A stretch of 64,000 nt of DNA from Chaetomium olivaceum (Eukaryota > Ascomycota > Sordariomycetes > Sordariales > Chaetomiaceae). Positions 32,140-44,040 of the stretch are shown piece by piece; position 1 is the first letter of the stretch, and every line of letters begins with the position of its first letter. A program made the translations under genes and the position numbers. The DNA lies in contig JAYWVB010000012.1 in assembly GCA_039881045.1 (NCBI GenBank), forward strand, positions 682,001-746,000, in the 5' to 3' direction. The notes beneath the pieces are model-generated. The model ran no database searches and was not told where the DNA came from. It saw nothing but the letters and a program-made list of their open reading frames with translations.

Positions 32140-32752
32140 CTAAACCTTGTCTTCGTCCTTAAACCGCCCTATCTTCCCTACACGGTCATTATCCCACAAC
32201 ACATAAGCACGGTCACGAAGCCGGGCTTTCTGGCTGGGTATAAACGCGTCGGTCACTGCATAACCCACGTTTTCAGCTCGCCAAGCTTCATACGGGCCCA
32301 AGTCCGCGTCCTCCTCGTTAGGCGGACCATATTGACATAGCCCGACCGAGACACACGCATCCTCAAACTCTTGTGTGCAGTGGCCGAAATAAACATCGTT
32401 TAGGGCCTCGGCCAAATCTACATTGGCCTCTTCCAGGAAGGACTCCTCACCGCCAGCGTTCAATATGTTTTGCTTCTCCTCACAAGACGGGGCGGCTGTG
32501 AGCTTGCCGACGAATTCGATGCCTCGAGCCAGCTACAACCTTGGTGTCAGCAGTCTCACCGAAGAATAGGGGCTGTATGACGCTCGGGCAGCTCACCCAA
32601 TAGGGCTTCAGGATCTCCTCCACGAAAAAGTCTTCCATGTGATCCCCGACGGGGTGTATATTGCAATCACATAATACTAGGTAGGCCAATATCAGCTTAC
32701 GTTGGTATGAAAGGCAGTCGCGTTTTTGAAATGGCTGGCAAACCTTGGTCAA
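32140..32752 (-). pseudogene. C-terminal part of a host gene split by a Crypton
   Basis: Two exons separated by an intron (donor GTGAGC at 32596, acceptor TTGTAG before 32532): the first ends MEDFFVEEILKPYW, the second begins LARGIEFVGKLTAAP and ends at 32140. The block LGPYEAWRAENVGYAV, then FIPSQKARLRDRAYVLWD, matches the C-terminus of a common uncharacterised fungal family (GPP.AW...G..+S...G.YVP..+R..GYVMWD). The N-terminal half of the same family lies on the same strand at 36209-36695. The recombinase element between them explains the separation. Boundaries of the joined gene are uncertain. Confidence 0.5.
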
Positions 32753-32816
32753 CTTTCGCCTCCAAATAACGATGTGTTATCTCAGGGCATTTTTAGTGGG
32801 TGATCCGCCGGATGAC

Positions 32817-35800
32817 CCGCAGGTGACGGCTCCGCCCTGAAATAACACTTTTACCATACAAGGGCGGCCGGGCGGCCGCCCGGAGAAGAAAAATTGCCGG
32901 CCACACAACAGATCAAAAAGTCAAGATAGGAGGTATTGGTATATATCCAGCTTAGATCAATTGCGAGATACGGCTTATAAGCTATGCATCGCCATCGTCG
33001 CCGAGGTATTCGCGATCAATGGGTTTTCCAGGCGCCCTTTCAGGGGTTAAAGCGCAGTCAGGATTAGGGTTAGTACTGTCGGTCGACCTTCAGGGGTAAC
33101 AGTATAGCTATTATCCGGATAGATAGATGGATGGACAGGCGCTTCTACAGGTACTTTACAGTATTTCAACATGCCCGCAAGAAGCAATAGAATCGGGCAT
33201 TCGTCTGGTCAGACGGAGGAAAGGCCTCGGAGCTCAGTAGCTGCCGTACGAGAGAAGAGAAATAAGCCTTGTTGCTGTATATTAGTCTCGTATGGAAGCC
33301 AGCTTCTTACAACTATCGTCGTCTGGCCTTTATATGCTTTGCCAAGGCATCTAGCGAGAGGTTGCCGGCCTCAACGCGCTGCTTCTCGACTTCCTGGACC
33401 GCGTCCTCCTCTGGCCACCCTCGAGCACTGGCAAGCCGTACGACCTCATCCATAACGACCTTCCGCATGGAGAAGAGCTGCCTCTCGTTGCGCAGGCGCC
33501 ATCGCGAGCCCCAATGCCTCTCGAGCTCGTCAATAGAGGGCATCATCGCGAGCCCATGGCGCCAGAGCTGATAGAGGTCCCCGACCGTATAAAGCGTACG
33601 CGGGAACCGGATCTGCGGCGGGCCCTGCTGCGCGACCGCCATGGCCGGCGCGCCAAGTACCGCGGGGCTGGAGACAGCGGCTGCTCCTATATAGGTGGAC
33701 GGCGTTGAATTAGCTCCATAGTCGAGCCGAGAGACGGTAGTAAGCGGGGGTCCGGCCAATGGCGTTACTGGTCTTCGGTACGGGAGCCCGGGCGGCGATA
33801 GAGAGGCCTTGTGGCGGCCCTGCTGGCGTACGAATTGCTCGGTACGGTGTAGCCGCCCACCGGGGGTAAAGGTGGTAACGACTTGGTACTCCATCCGACA
33901 CATATCGGCAACCTGGGCCTTCAACTGCTTGACCTCCTGAACCAACTCTAAGTGCCTCCTCTCTACCGCCTTCTCGACGGTAAGCTGGTAAGCCGTTAAG
34001 CTCTTTAGCTTCTCCGAGACCTCAGGGATCACCTTCTCGATGGCTGTGCCGCGGTCGTCTTCAAAGCTCTCTTGAACGGCCTCCCTGACCTTGGCGGCAA
34101 AGGCGTTGAACTGGGGCGACCAGAACACCGGATCTTGGAAGACGGGGTGCCCTGGGTACTTGGCCATCAAGAATACAGCATCCTGCAACAGGACGTCTCG
34201 CAGCCAGTGTAACAGCTCGATGAACGCGCCAGTAGCCTTGTCGTCGGCCTCGAAATCACGCCAGCGGTCCAGATCCGGCCAGATCTGCGAGCGCAACCAC
34301 GGCTCTGGCTGCACTGTTGCCCTTGGCACGTGGTAACTGCCAGCCCACGCAGGCTCGAAGTCCGCCGTGGCACGCATAAACTCGAACGGTAGCGTCGTTA
34401 TATAACAGCCAGTCATCTGGTCGCCGTTCTCCACCGGCCGGCACGTCGGATCTAATTATTTATATAAATAGAGAGTTAGTAAGAACCTTAGCTAAACCGG
34501 TATATAGCTATAGTCTTACCTGCGCGTCCGACACCCCCGCCATATCGGCATTCTGCGCCGCTGCCACTCTCGGCGCGTGGGTGGCCTTGCTCGTGGTGAT
34601 GCCACACATACTGTAGAAGTCTAAGGTCCACTTGTGGGCCGTTGCGTACGACAGCTGCCCTGTATAATCAGCCTTGCTCCGGCGCAGGATCTTCGTCCGG
34701 TACCACAGCTCCGGCCGGCTGAAATCCGGGAACGGCTCGGCGGCGGTCTTCTCGGCCTGCCAACGGAAGAAAAGCCAGAAGGCAAGCTGGCCGACGAGGC
34801 AAGCCTCCGGATCGCGATGCCGTAGACAAGAGCCGTATTCGACCCGGCCGTGCTGGTTCGTCTTCCCCTGGTTCATCAGAACGACGAAGGCCTTCGTCGG
34901 GGCATCCGTCTTAATACCCTCCTTTGGTAAATCCAGGCAAAAACAGTCGGCTAGCTCGAGTAGTAGCCTGTTACTCGACCGCAAGAGCATGTGGTTACCG
35001 AAAAGGAAGTCGACGTTCGTACGAAAGCCGCTGTTGACATCGCTAAACCGCCAGGCCGCCGCTGTGTGCTCGGGGATCTTGGCCGGCATATAGCCGTCCT
35101 TAATAGTGTTCAGGATACGGTCTGCCCACTCCTTACGGCTCCGGCAAGCGGCCTCACGGAGGATATGCCGCATAAGCGCCTTCTTCGCTAGGCCATTAGG
35201 GTGCGGAGCTGGGTTCTCGCCTCTGGTCTTTTGCTGTGCGTAGAGGTTGATGATGGCGCTGGAGTATAGCCGTACAGTGCTGTACTGCAGCTTGAGCGTA
35301 GAGGTACGGCCGGCCGAGTCCGGACCAGGATTGCCAACGTCCGAGTCCGAGTCCGAGTCCGAGTCCAGATCCTTAGCCGGACCCCCGCCGACGACAATTA
35401 CGTCGGCCGTAGCTGCTCCAGTTATTGACGACGGCGGTAACGGGCTCTCCCTCTTCCGCTTCTTGCGCTTCCCTTCCGCCTTGAACCGTTGCGTCTCGGC
35501 CATGCGACGCTTACCGCGTTTGGGAGCGCGGGAGGCGATCTCTTCGTCAAGGAAGAGCACCAGCTTACCCTCGTCAACAAGGTGGCCAGGTAAGGCTCTA
35601 CCTATCTGGTACTGCGCCGGCCAACCGGGGGGGATCTCGGGGAAGCGAGCCTTGCACCATTCCTATATCATATGCCCTGTTAGCTGCCAAGATTCCGTAA
35701 CAGCCGACCTACGTAGATAGACTGACTGACCATCCACTCGGCCTGCTTTGGTGCGTATGCCTTGCGGGTGTTCTTAGGCGTGACCTCCTGGTCGTCAAGC

Positions 35801-36208
35801 AGATACCTCTCGACGACGGCCGAGACCTTTCTACCAACGCGCTGAACTAGGCCGGGATCAAGCTCGTCCATCCTGCTGGTCCTAACGTATCTCGACGATA
35901 TGGTATCGTGTTAGTGATAGAATGACGTTGATGATGGCCGTGCGGTTTGGCTTGGCCTTGGTGTTTCTTACCGTTACCAGCCCGGGCCCGGGACGCGCGC
36001 CCGCGCGTCCGCGCGGCCGGGGGGCAGGGTGGTCAGGGGGAGGGAGAGACTTCAACGCTAGTACGGCTAGCCCTGAGGAAAACCCCTGGTGGCTGCTCGA
36101 TTTGCTGGTCATCCGGGCGACCCTGGGGTGAAATTTCAGGTCAGCCGAACGCGCGGGAGCCGGGGTCTGGCGCAGCGTCGTATTGTCATCCCTTGGCGCC
36201 CGGATGAC
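32817..36208 (-). mobile_element. Crypton (tyrosine-recombinase DNA transposon)
   Basis: The content is a tyrosine recombinase with a GCR1_C-type domain, as in fungal Cryptons, with no inverted terminal repeats. A 9-base direct repeat, CCGGATGAC, occurs at 32808-32816 and 36200-36208, and these positions flank the gene and separate the two halves of the interrupted host gene, so I take them as approximate ends. The element is GC-rich at its 5' end (35985-36030) and has a palindrome-like GTCATCCGGGCG / CGCCCGGATGAC pair near 36110 and 36200. Limits are an inference. Confidence 0.6.
33313..35871 (-). pseudogene. Crypton tyrosine recombinase with GCR1_C domain, frameshifted
   Basis: Three exons: 35871 onward (MDELDPGLVQRVGRKV, NTRKAYAPKQAEWM), a central exon beginning EWCKARFPEIPPGW, and a third ending at 33313. 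The central exon has the recombinase core: YSSAIINLYAQQ, MLLRSSNRLLLELAD (first catalytic Arg), NQGKTNQHGRVEYGS and the H-x-x-R box THAPRVAAA. The third exon holds the catalytic Tyr in TGCYITTLPFEFM and, at the end, the GCR1_C-type domain (YQLWRHGLAMMPSIDELERH). At the start of the third exon, after IRRAGRW, a base is missing relative to the frame of NGDQMTGCY (about 34425-34435), so the tyrosine is out of frame. A TCCGAG hexamer repeat encodes a short DSDSDS run. Confidence 0.75.
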
Positions 36209-36695
36209 TGTCACCCAGGCCAAGGGCCCTGAGATACCGGTAAATACAGCCGAGCTGCTCGTTCTCCCAAGGGGGTTGTCTCCAGAAAAACCAGTGGTTG
36301 ACATCGTCGACCAACGCGCCGCACCGAAAGAGCGTATAAAACAGCTCGACTCGGTAAAAAGCGCGACAAAAACGAAAGAGCTCGGCCGGCGAGAGGGGTA
36401 GAGTGGTCGATGTAGTCCCGTCCCTACGAGAGATACGCTCCAGGGCGAGAGCAGCAAAATCGGTCGTCGAGGCGAGTATAACGCTGTGAGTGTAGCTCAT
36501 TCGTCGTACCAGGCTGTTCGGCAATTGTGCCGCGCGAGCGGCGAGGCGAGCTGGCTGATAATAAACGTCATTGAGCAAGGAGATAACCGAGTAGTCGAAA
36601 AGGGGACGAGGGAGTTGCGATGCCTCTATCAGCGCGACGGCATACGGAAGGAGGGTATTCGGGGTAATTTGGCGGCCGATGTTCGAGGGTTCCAT
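36209..36695 (-). pseudogene. N-terminal part of the host gene split by the Crypton
   Basis: From an ATG at 36695 (MEPSNIGRQITPN) the frame gives VISLLNDVYYQPARLA, RRMSYTHSVILASTTD, then ELFRFCRAFYRVELFYTL and PPWENEQLGCIYRYL. The CRAFYRxELF...WENEQLGC pattern is typical of an uncharacterised fungal family whose C-terminus resembles the fragment at 32140-32752. The frame runs out just past the 9-base repeat at the Crypton edge. Upstream exons may exist. Confidence 0.55.
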
Positions 36696-37162
36696 GCAAT
36701 GGCCTTCTTTGGAGAAATGTCGGCGTGTGGGGTGAGAGGGGCGAGAAAACAGCGACGGGCCAACTTTATCGGGCCCACCGCCCTGTAGAGCAGCTTGGTG
36801 ACCAAAGTCATTTTGGCAACCTCCTGGGGAAAAAAGATGCACAGGAAGAAGAAGAAGACAACCAGATGACTCAAAAACGGCCTTTGCATGTCTGCTAAAA
36901 TCCTCCCATTGCACACCGCACGGTCCCCCCTAACAGCTAACTCTCCCAGGAGTGAGGTCATCGAACAATGGGGTTATAAATAGTCCATGTATGTACCTAG
37001 ACCACGCTAATAAAAGAACTAACCCACTGCCTTCCGGATTCGAGGGGTTCTGCTTGTCATAAAAAGGGCCGCAGTACCCACACTGACGATTGAACGGGCA
37101 GTTGGTTCTTTTGGTAGCGTAATCTGTATGGTTGGTCACTTTCACCTTTTCGTACATTACCT
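36696..37162. other. Flank between split gene and large element
   Basis: No clear gene. A minus-strand frame at 36930-37157 with several cysteines lacks a signal peptide and support. Confidence 0.35.
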
Positions 37163-37169
37163 ACATAGC

Positions 37170-37500
37170 CGTCTCATGCTGGGTTCAATAAGCTGTTGAT
37201 TCACCATTAAAATCCAGCTCGAGGTTCTGAGCCGCTCGTTGGTGAGTGCGAATATATCCCGGCTTGTTTTTGACCAGCCGCTTTCGTCGATCAGCCGCTC
37301 CATATCCATTGAACCGCTCAGGAAAATGAGTAGCTCATATGCATGAAGCGGTTCAATTATAGAAGCTGTTGAATTGACAACAAGCCGCTGCCTAGCGGTT
37401 AGCATATGGCTTGTAAACCACGATCCGTTCCGAACTACGAGCCGTTCGAACCACGAGCCGCTCAGCAACGCGAGCCGGGTCCAAGCTCAGGGGCCCGAAG
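37170..37500. repeat. Subterminal repeat zone, left end of the large element
   Basis: At least eight copies of a short motif, mostly (A/G)(A/G)CCGCT or its reverse, for example GAGCCGCTCG, CAGCCGCTTT, CAGCCGCTCC, GAACCGCTCA, AAGCCGCTGC and GAGCCGTTCG. It is the mirror copy of 26320-26662. Confidence 0.7.
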
Positions 37501-37709
37501 TGGGCCCGGTCAAATTGATGCACAGACCACATGCACGGACCCATTTAAATGCGGCCTCAGCTCACATATCGCAATCAGTATTCTCCCAATCTCCTTATCG
37601 CTACATCAGCCACTGCAACTGCATCCATGCTAGCCCCCTGGCTCCACCCAGTTGCCTTGTGCCATACTCCATTGCCGGCGTGCCGCATCATGGATATGCT
37701 GTGTCGTGA

Positions 37710-40700
37710 TCAAGTAAACTGCACTCGCCAATTAACACAGAGAAGCTGGGTGTCGTCAGTGAGGTCGTGGTTGATGTTGGTCACCAAGCGCCGACCATCC
37801 TCTCCTGCCTCGGTGGTGAATGGCACCATGTACAACCGGCTGCGATGGAGAGCGGGTAAACCGACAATCAGCTGGCAACAGCGATCATCTTCCTGTGCCA
37901 TGCCGATATGTTGACCGGGCCGAGCAATCTGCATCAAGGGAAGGCCCGTGAGAGGCTCCGAGGCCTCTATCTTGCGGAGTGGAGTAACGATGAGGAAGAC
38001 ATAAGTTGTGCCTGCAGATCATTGGCATTGTTAGTAAGTCATACCTGGTACGCAACTCCACGAGACAAGCGGGGCTGCCTACAAGCAGTGATTGCAGATG
38101 ACACAGAGGGCGCTCCCGTCGCCCGTGTAGGGTGTGGACTAACCTGCAATGGGTTCATGCGTCATGATGTGGTCCAGCCGGCCGATGTCGCCAGCTATCC
38201 GGAAAGCTACGTACTGCCCTCGCTGATAAACGAGGCGCCGAGCCCCAGTCGGGTTGTTGCTAAATGATCCGTTAATGCGCCGTAGTAGGGAAGGGGGTGG
38301 GTCGTGTACATACCTGTCTGCGAAGGAGACCTTTTTCCACCAGCGTACCCGTAAATTGGTACTCATGATGATGTTCCTATCATAATCAGCCCGGTATGCA
38401 TCCCGAACCTGCCGAGCAAAGATCGGCTGCATTTCAGCCTCGCGAGTGGAGAAACCCATCGCCTTGTATACCCTGGCTTTGACCGCTATCAATACAGTCG
38501 CCGCTGGATGAGACCCGTCGGTAACGATCCTGGCGTGATGGACGGGTCATCTTCGTCCTCTGCATCATCTCGGGCAAGCTCGTCATGCGGGAGCAATGAA
38601 GAGAACAACGTCGGTACCGATGCTGCAAGATTCTTCAGTTTCTTGGTTATATCCGGCTCGTCCTGGAAGCCATCCAGCAGGGTAAGGCGCACAGTCTGCA
38701 TCATGTTCTCGTACGACAGGCAGTCCTTCTCGGGGTTGCGGTGGTTCGTCGTGACCACAAGGTTCTTCCATAGCCTGTCCACCAAGCGCATCAGTCGTGG
38801 CCTAACACTCGAGGGCAGTACCACTTACTTGTGCTTCATCTCTCCTGGCAAGACCATCAACAACGAAACCAATCCATACCGGCGATACACGTCGATGTAG
38901 TGCAGACCGATATGCACATTCGGGCGAGCGCTCCACTGTCGATACTTGTGGGCTTTTTGGGCGACGGTATGCTGGCCGATGTTGACATCATCGTCGACAG
39001 CATCGTCCTCCTCGATCTCCATCGTAGCCATAGTGTTGGCCAGGGCGGCTGCTGCTGCTGGTGTTGATATCCCGCCAGCCACGGCGGGGGCCACAGAGGC
39101 TGCGCGAGAAGGTGCGCACGAGTTTGCCGCAGTACCGCGTCCACGGCGACGAGCAGCACGGGTTGATTGGTCAGTGGACTGCGCTGCAGCTTCACACATT
39201 AGCTGAAATAACCGTCTGCTAAGGCGAATACTCTCAAGCATCGCCTTGTCGTCGCGATCTTCTATAGTCATCTCAGGGGTCGACAAAGCCGAGTTTGTCT
39301 TGACGATCGCGGCCAAGGTGATAGTTAGAATGTCGATAAGGCTCTTGCCGTCCACCTTCGTGGCTATAGTTGCGTCAGTTGAATACGCAGTGCTAGCTAT
39401 CAGCTTGGACTGATCAAACACTGCCTTCATTGCACGGGCAAAAGGGCGCTTGAGGTCAGACTCCTTCAACCATAATAGCGAGATTATGGTCATCAAGACA
39501 GACCAACGGGCATGCTCCTGCAAACTGTACCTTAGTACATTGTATGGGGATTGGATTCGAGCCCATCCAGGTGGGAACGGTATTCGACGCAAGGCTTTAG
39601 TGTAGTTAACGACGCTGTCGGGCTTCAGAGCCTATAACTCTATATCAGTCTTGGTCGCTATGTCAAGGGGGTACTCACTGCGTCAAGAAGAAGCTGGTGC
39701 ATCATCTTGGTGATACCATTGAACTCCGAATGTGCGGCATCACTGGGGCGACCACCGATAAGATCCAGTGCTGGGGCGACATACATGACTGCAGGCGCCT
39801 CAAGGGATATACCGTGCTTGGTCGAAAACGCCTCCTTCTTGTACTTTTGGCGCAGTTCCTCATCCATCCAACGACGAAGGCGAACCATCTCCATATGGCC
39901 ACGGGCATTGCCTATAACGTCGACGTCGAGGTCATCACGCTTGTTGGAAGTGACGAGACACGATCGGCAACTAAGATTGGCCGCGACGCTCAGACACCCT
40001 GAGTTCTGCTGTTGCTGTGGCATGTCGCCGGTCAGGGCGAAGATGGATGCGCACAGCATAGTGCGCTCCCCGTTGATATCGACAGCAATACCACGGTCGA
40101 GAGCTCTCAGCGGCGCCAAGGCCTTCATGACATCGTGCATATTGGCACCATGTGGTCCCAGTGTAACCGGTAGGACGTTGATCTGGCGGGTGTGTTCGCT
40201 TCTCGGCATAGCGGCGATCTGAAGATAGCAGCCCATGATGGACTTGGTCATAGTGCGATACAGGCCAAAGCCATCGTTGAAGTTCAGGCACGGGAGACAC
40301 CGGACACGGCCTTCTGCACCTTGAGCGAACGTCTTGACCAGCCAGTCGCGGCCAAACTCATCGACTTCGAGGGCACCAGGGACCGGGGAGACTAGGCAGG
40401 GTGGCACCAGCGCCATATGCTCCCGGTCGAATACGCGGGTGATCAATGGTTGTTCACGTCTAGCGATTGGATCACCCGGGAACTGCACTTTGCTGCCAAA
40501 TGCATAGTCGAAGCGGATGTTGTCGCGACGGCCGGTGACCATGGCTGGTGAAATAAGCTCCATTGGACTCATGCTGAGGACCAGCTCGTCGTCATCTAGT
40601 GTATCTTCGGCTGGGTTGATCTTGATCTATCAGGGCTCGGGCAAGCTCGAAGTCGTCGAAACCCTACAGGCAGCAGATTAGTGATCTAGTACATGAGTAG

Positions 40701-40996
40701 TTGGTCTAACCTACAGTAGCAGATGTGATCGGTTCCCAATCGCCGCCATCGCCGGCGCCAGCGATATCAGCTTCGTCGAATTCTGGGATGTCCACATACA
40801 TAGCGTTATCGCCATCGCCGTCGCTATCGGTCGGCTCTTTGTGGCGAGGACGCTGGGGCAGAGAGCCAAGTTCCCGGTCGGTCGAGTCAGGGCGCTGGCG
40901 CTTTGCAGCTTCGCGCTTCTGCAGTCGACGGCGAATCAACGCCTTCTTCGCACGATGCTGTAAAGCGCGTGGCATCTTGAGCTTAGAAAACGGCAT
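37710..40996 (-). pseudogene. Tnp2/CACTA-like transposase, second copy with a one-base deletion
   Basis: Same gene as 22827-26114 in reverse orientation, with the same exons and splice sites. It differs by one residue early (LAL versus RAL) and by a missing T near 38531, in ACGCTCAGG of the other copy, which shifts the frame before the segment that follows PSIT. The remaining exons are unchanged, so the product would be truncated after roughly two-thirds. If the deletion is an assembly error the gene is intact. Confidence 0.7.
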
Positions 40997-41569
40997 CAAC
41001 GAGAGGGATAACGACGCGACTTGCGAGAGAGTGGCAGGTGTGGGAGGCGGGAGGTGGAGTGGTTGAAAATTCTTGCAGTTGTTGTAAAGGTTTGTTGGCT
41101 GGAAGGTGCCTGTGCCCCGGTCTATTGAGATGGAAGGTACGTTGTGAGGCCGAAAAGGGGCTTATTTCAATATACACCAAGAACCTGAACCTCCGACCAA
41201 CCTTCAATTGAACTTACTATTACCACGATCGCAACTGCTTCAACTACTTCAACTGCTTCCACGGCGTTTGACTACTTCATTTAAACACAATTGTCAATTT
41301 TGATCATTGAAGCTTTGGATTGACAGCAATTTGAACTTGAAGCAAATGGGTATCATGCTAATAATGAATGGAAAAGGCAAAACACACGCCAAACGCCCAC
41401 ACAACCCCCCACCGCTTACTCCTCCCCTTCTCCCCCCTCCTCCCCCTCCTGCCCTTCCTCCCTGTCCAACGGCGGCGCCTCGTCAATCACAAATCGTTCT
41501 ACATGTTATATAGCTATCAGCAATCCTACCCAAGCCATTCATACCAGACGCTGGGGGGGGAGAGGGGGA

Positions 41570-44015
41570 TTACTTACCGAGGTTGGCCTTGGTCGTCGCA
41601 AAGGAGTTCTTCTTCTGCTTCTTCTGGCGGCGCTGCCGCTCGAAGACCCACGCAAAGTCAGTCTCCTTGAGACTCTTATACTCTATTACAATGATTTCAG
41701 TAAGCATCGCAGTCCCATAGACAAATAATAACATACCCGACTTCTTGGGCATGTCGTCGTAGTACGACAACAACTTAACGCGGCGAGCAATACCAGCGTC
41801 CGCGTCCTGCTTCTTGACCCGCATCCTACCCGCCCAACACCAATAGTCAGTCCCAAAGCCAGTTCACCAATCCTGCGTATAGAGTACATACCACTCTGCT
41901 ACCTCAAGGGCCAGGCCTTTGAACATCGCTTCCCTCTCGCATTAGCATAACCCAACCCGCATACGAATGATACTTACTGCGTATATAGTACTGTCCCAGT
42001 TTAGAAGACCGCTTGAAGTCCAGCCGCCCCTCCATATACGTCCACACCTTAAAGAAGCTCTCCTCCGCCCAGGCCGCATCCGTCATCCGCTTAAGGTAGT
42101 CCCGAGGGACTGGCAGCTCCACATTGAGTATATTTGTATACTCAGGGTGCTTGGCATGCGTTGTAAGTAGTTTCTGTCATATATTAGTACTAGCCACCAT
42201 ACAATTGCCAACAAATACAGACCTCCATATGCTCGAGCACGCGGAACTTGCAGTTCTTCTGGTCGTTCATGAACCGCGTACGGGCCTCCTGCCACTCCAA
42301 GCCGAAAGGGTCCACATCGTCGCCGTAAATACTCTTAATGTTCTATTGCCATATTAATTAGAAACTAACAACCAAATAGACAGGGGTATTACCTTCTCGT
42401 CCTTCTCCGGCTTGCGCTGGTGGAACAAGAAAACTTGGCGCAAACTCACGTCTGTGAGCTTACGCTCGTTGGCGTCGTCCTTAGCCATCTCGGCCGCCAC
42501 TGCGTCATCAGTCGAACCCGGTTGTTCTGGCTCGGGCTCGGGTCTACGGCGGCGTTTGGTGACGCGGCGAACGTCCATCGAGGTTTTGCCCCAAAGGGTC
42601 TTCTCTCTCTCGGTCTGCCACAACAGATGTTAGTCAAATGACAGAGGACAGCAGGCAGTGTACTATACCAAGGAACTCTTTGCCTGTAGCTTGTAGTCCA
42701 ACAGTCAGCCAGGTTCATTCACAACTTGGAAAGGAAGGACGAGACTTGAAGCCTTACAGGATTGGTGGCGTTGGCGTTGGCGTTGGCGTTGGCGTTGGCG
42801 TTGGCGTTGGCGTTGGCGTTGGCGTTGGCGTTGGCGTTGGCGTTGGCGTTGGCGTTGGCGTTGGCGTTGGCGTTGGCGTTGGCGTTGGCGTTGGCGTTGG
42901 CGCTGGTGCTGGCACTGGTGCTGGTACTGGTGCTGGTGCTGGTACTGGTACTGGTGCTGGTACTGGTGCTCTGCTGGGGGGTGTTGGGGTTGGCGTCCGC
43001 GTCCGGCTGTCATAACACTCTGTTAGCCCGTACTGGCCAGCAAAACACAAGTGTCCAAGGTGCCATACGCTTCGCAGGAGGGGGTCGACGAGGTTATCGT
43101 CAAGTTCGGTCCCCCATAGATTAGACATGATGCTATACCAGGTTAGTTACATATCCTACCACAAGTTCCAACGCCATGATCGTATACTAACAAAGGAGGG
43201 GTCGCCGGGGGCGACAGTATAGTAATAGAGGACTACGCAGTGATCTCGATTAGTCGAATCAGTCATATACAGAACTTGAAGCCAGCCTTCTACCTTCTTG
43301 TACGTACAAGATATTGCCTGGCGTGAAGTAAGGCTTGTGTTGTCGGTGCTAACGGGTTCCATTAGCCTTAAGCAACTACAGGGGACCAGCAAAAGAACTG
43401 GACATACCGGCCTCTTGCGTGGAGAAGGCCTGTTAGTGTACGGGCTAACATCTTATCAGCTTTGAGCCGTTGCGGCACGATGCATGGAACGGGCATACAT
43501 GGCTTGAAGTAGGCCTGGGGGGGTGGCACGACGCAGTCGGGATTGGTAGAGATACTGTCCGAAAGTCCCGTCAGCATATGTCAACTACCTATGTACTTAG
43601 CTCAAACTTCGTCGGGGGTAACAGGTAATAAGGGCAAATACCAGACACTGTCCCATCGCAATTGGCTGCGCCATAATGACTCGTGAATGCCCGGGCATCT
43701 TTGCGCATTGGATGTCGCAAGTCGTGGCGAACTGCAGCGAATGGAACCGAAGGCATTTGGAAACCAGGGGTAATGGCTTTCACCGCAACCTTGAAAGTAG
43801 GGGGCTGACTTACAGAGACGGGCACCACGGGCAGCGGCGGAGACGGGACGGGCGGGCGGCACTACGGGGAGAAAGGATGGCGTGGTACCGACGCGTCAAA
43901 TTCGCTAAGTCAATTTGGTGGGTGGCTGCCTCAGGTAAGGGGTAGGACTGCCTCGGCCCTCATGACATACTTACCGCTCGCGCCTCAGGAACGGCTCGTT
44001 GGTAAAACCGGCTCA
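41570..44015 (-). CDS. Second gene of the large element, multi-exon, unknown function
   Basis: A series of minus-strand exons with good splice sites reads, from the right: PPTFKVAVKAITPGFQMPSV, DCVVPPPQAYFKPCMPVPC, KKVEGWLQVLYMTDSTNRD, MSNLWGTELDDNLVDPLL, a Pro-Thr/Pro-Ala repeat of about 70 residues, then KTLWGKTSMDVRRVTKRRRR (a likely nuclear localisation signal), DPFGLEWQEARTRFM, RDYLKRMTDAAWAEESFF, KLLSYYDDMPKKS and KSLKETDFAWVFERQRR. I do not recognise the family. In position it corresponds to the second, DNA-binding protein of En/Spm-like elements. The exact start, stop and several junctions are uncertain. Confidence 0.45.
42765..42975. repeat. GGCGTT hexanucleotide array
   Basis: About 23 tandem copies of GGCGTT, followed by degenerate GGTGCT/GGTACT copies. 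It lies in an exon of the minus-strand gene and encodes alternating Pro-Thr then Pro-Ala/Val residues. All six frames are open through it, which creates several long spurious reading frames. Confidence 0.95.
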
Positions 44016-44026
44016 CAAATTTAAGC

Positions 44027-44040
44027 AGCTTCAGCAAATA
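44027..44040 (+). repeat. LINE target-site duplication, left
   Basis: AGCTTCAGCAAATA, identical to 46957-46970, directly next to the TAT-rich 3' tail of the LINE. Confidence 0.9.

Noticed and set aside
33060..33075. Telomere-like GGATTAGGGTTAG
   Set aside because: Only about one and a half TTAGGG units; too short to call an interstitial telomere.
36930..37157. Minus-strand frame with several cysteines (NCPFNRQCGYCG)
   Set aside because: No signal peptide or splice support, and it is cut by the edge of the large element; cannot be supported as a gene.
42638..43128. Long Val-Gly, Leu-Ala and Arg-Gln repeat frames
   Set aside because: They are artefacts of the hexanucleotide array being open in all frames; only the Pro-Thr frame fits adjoining exons.
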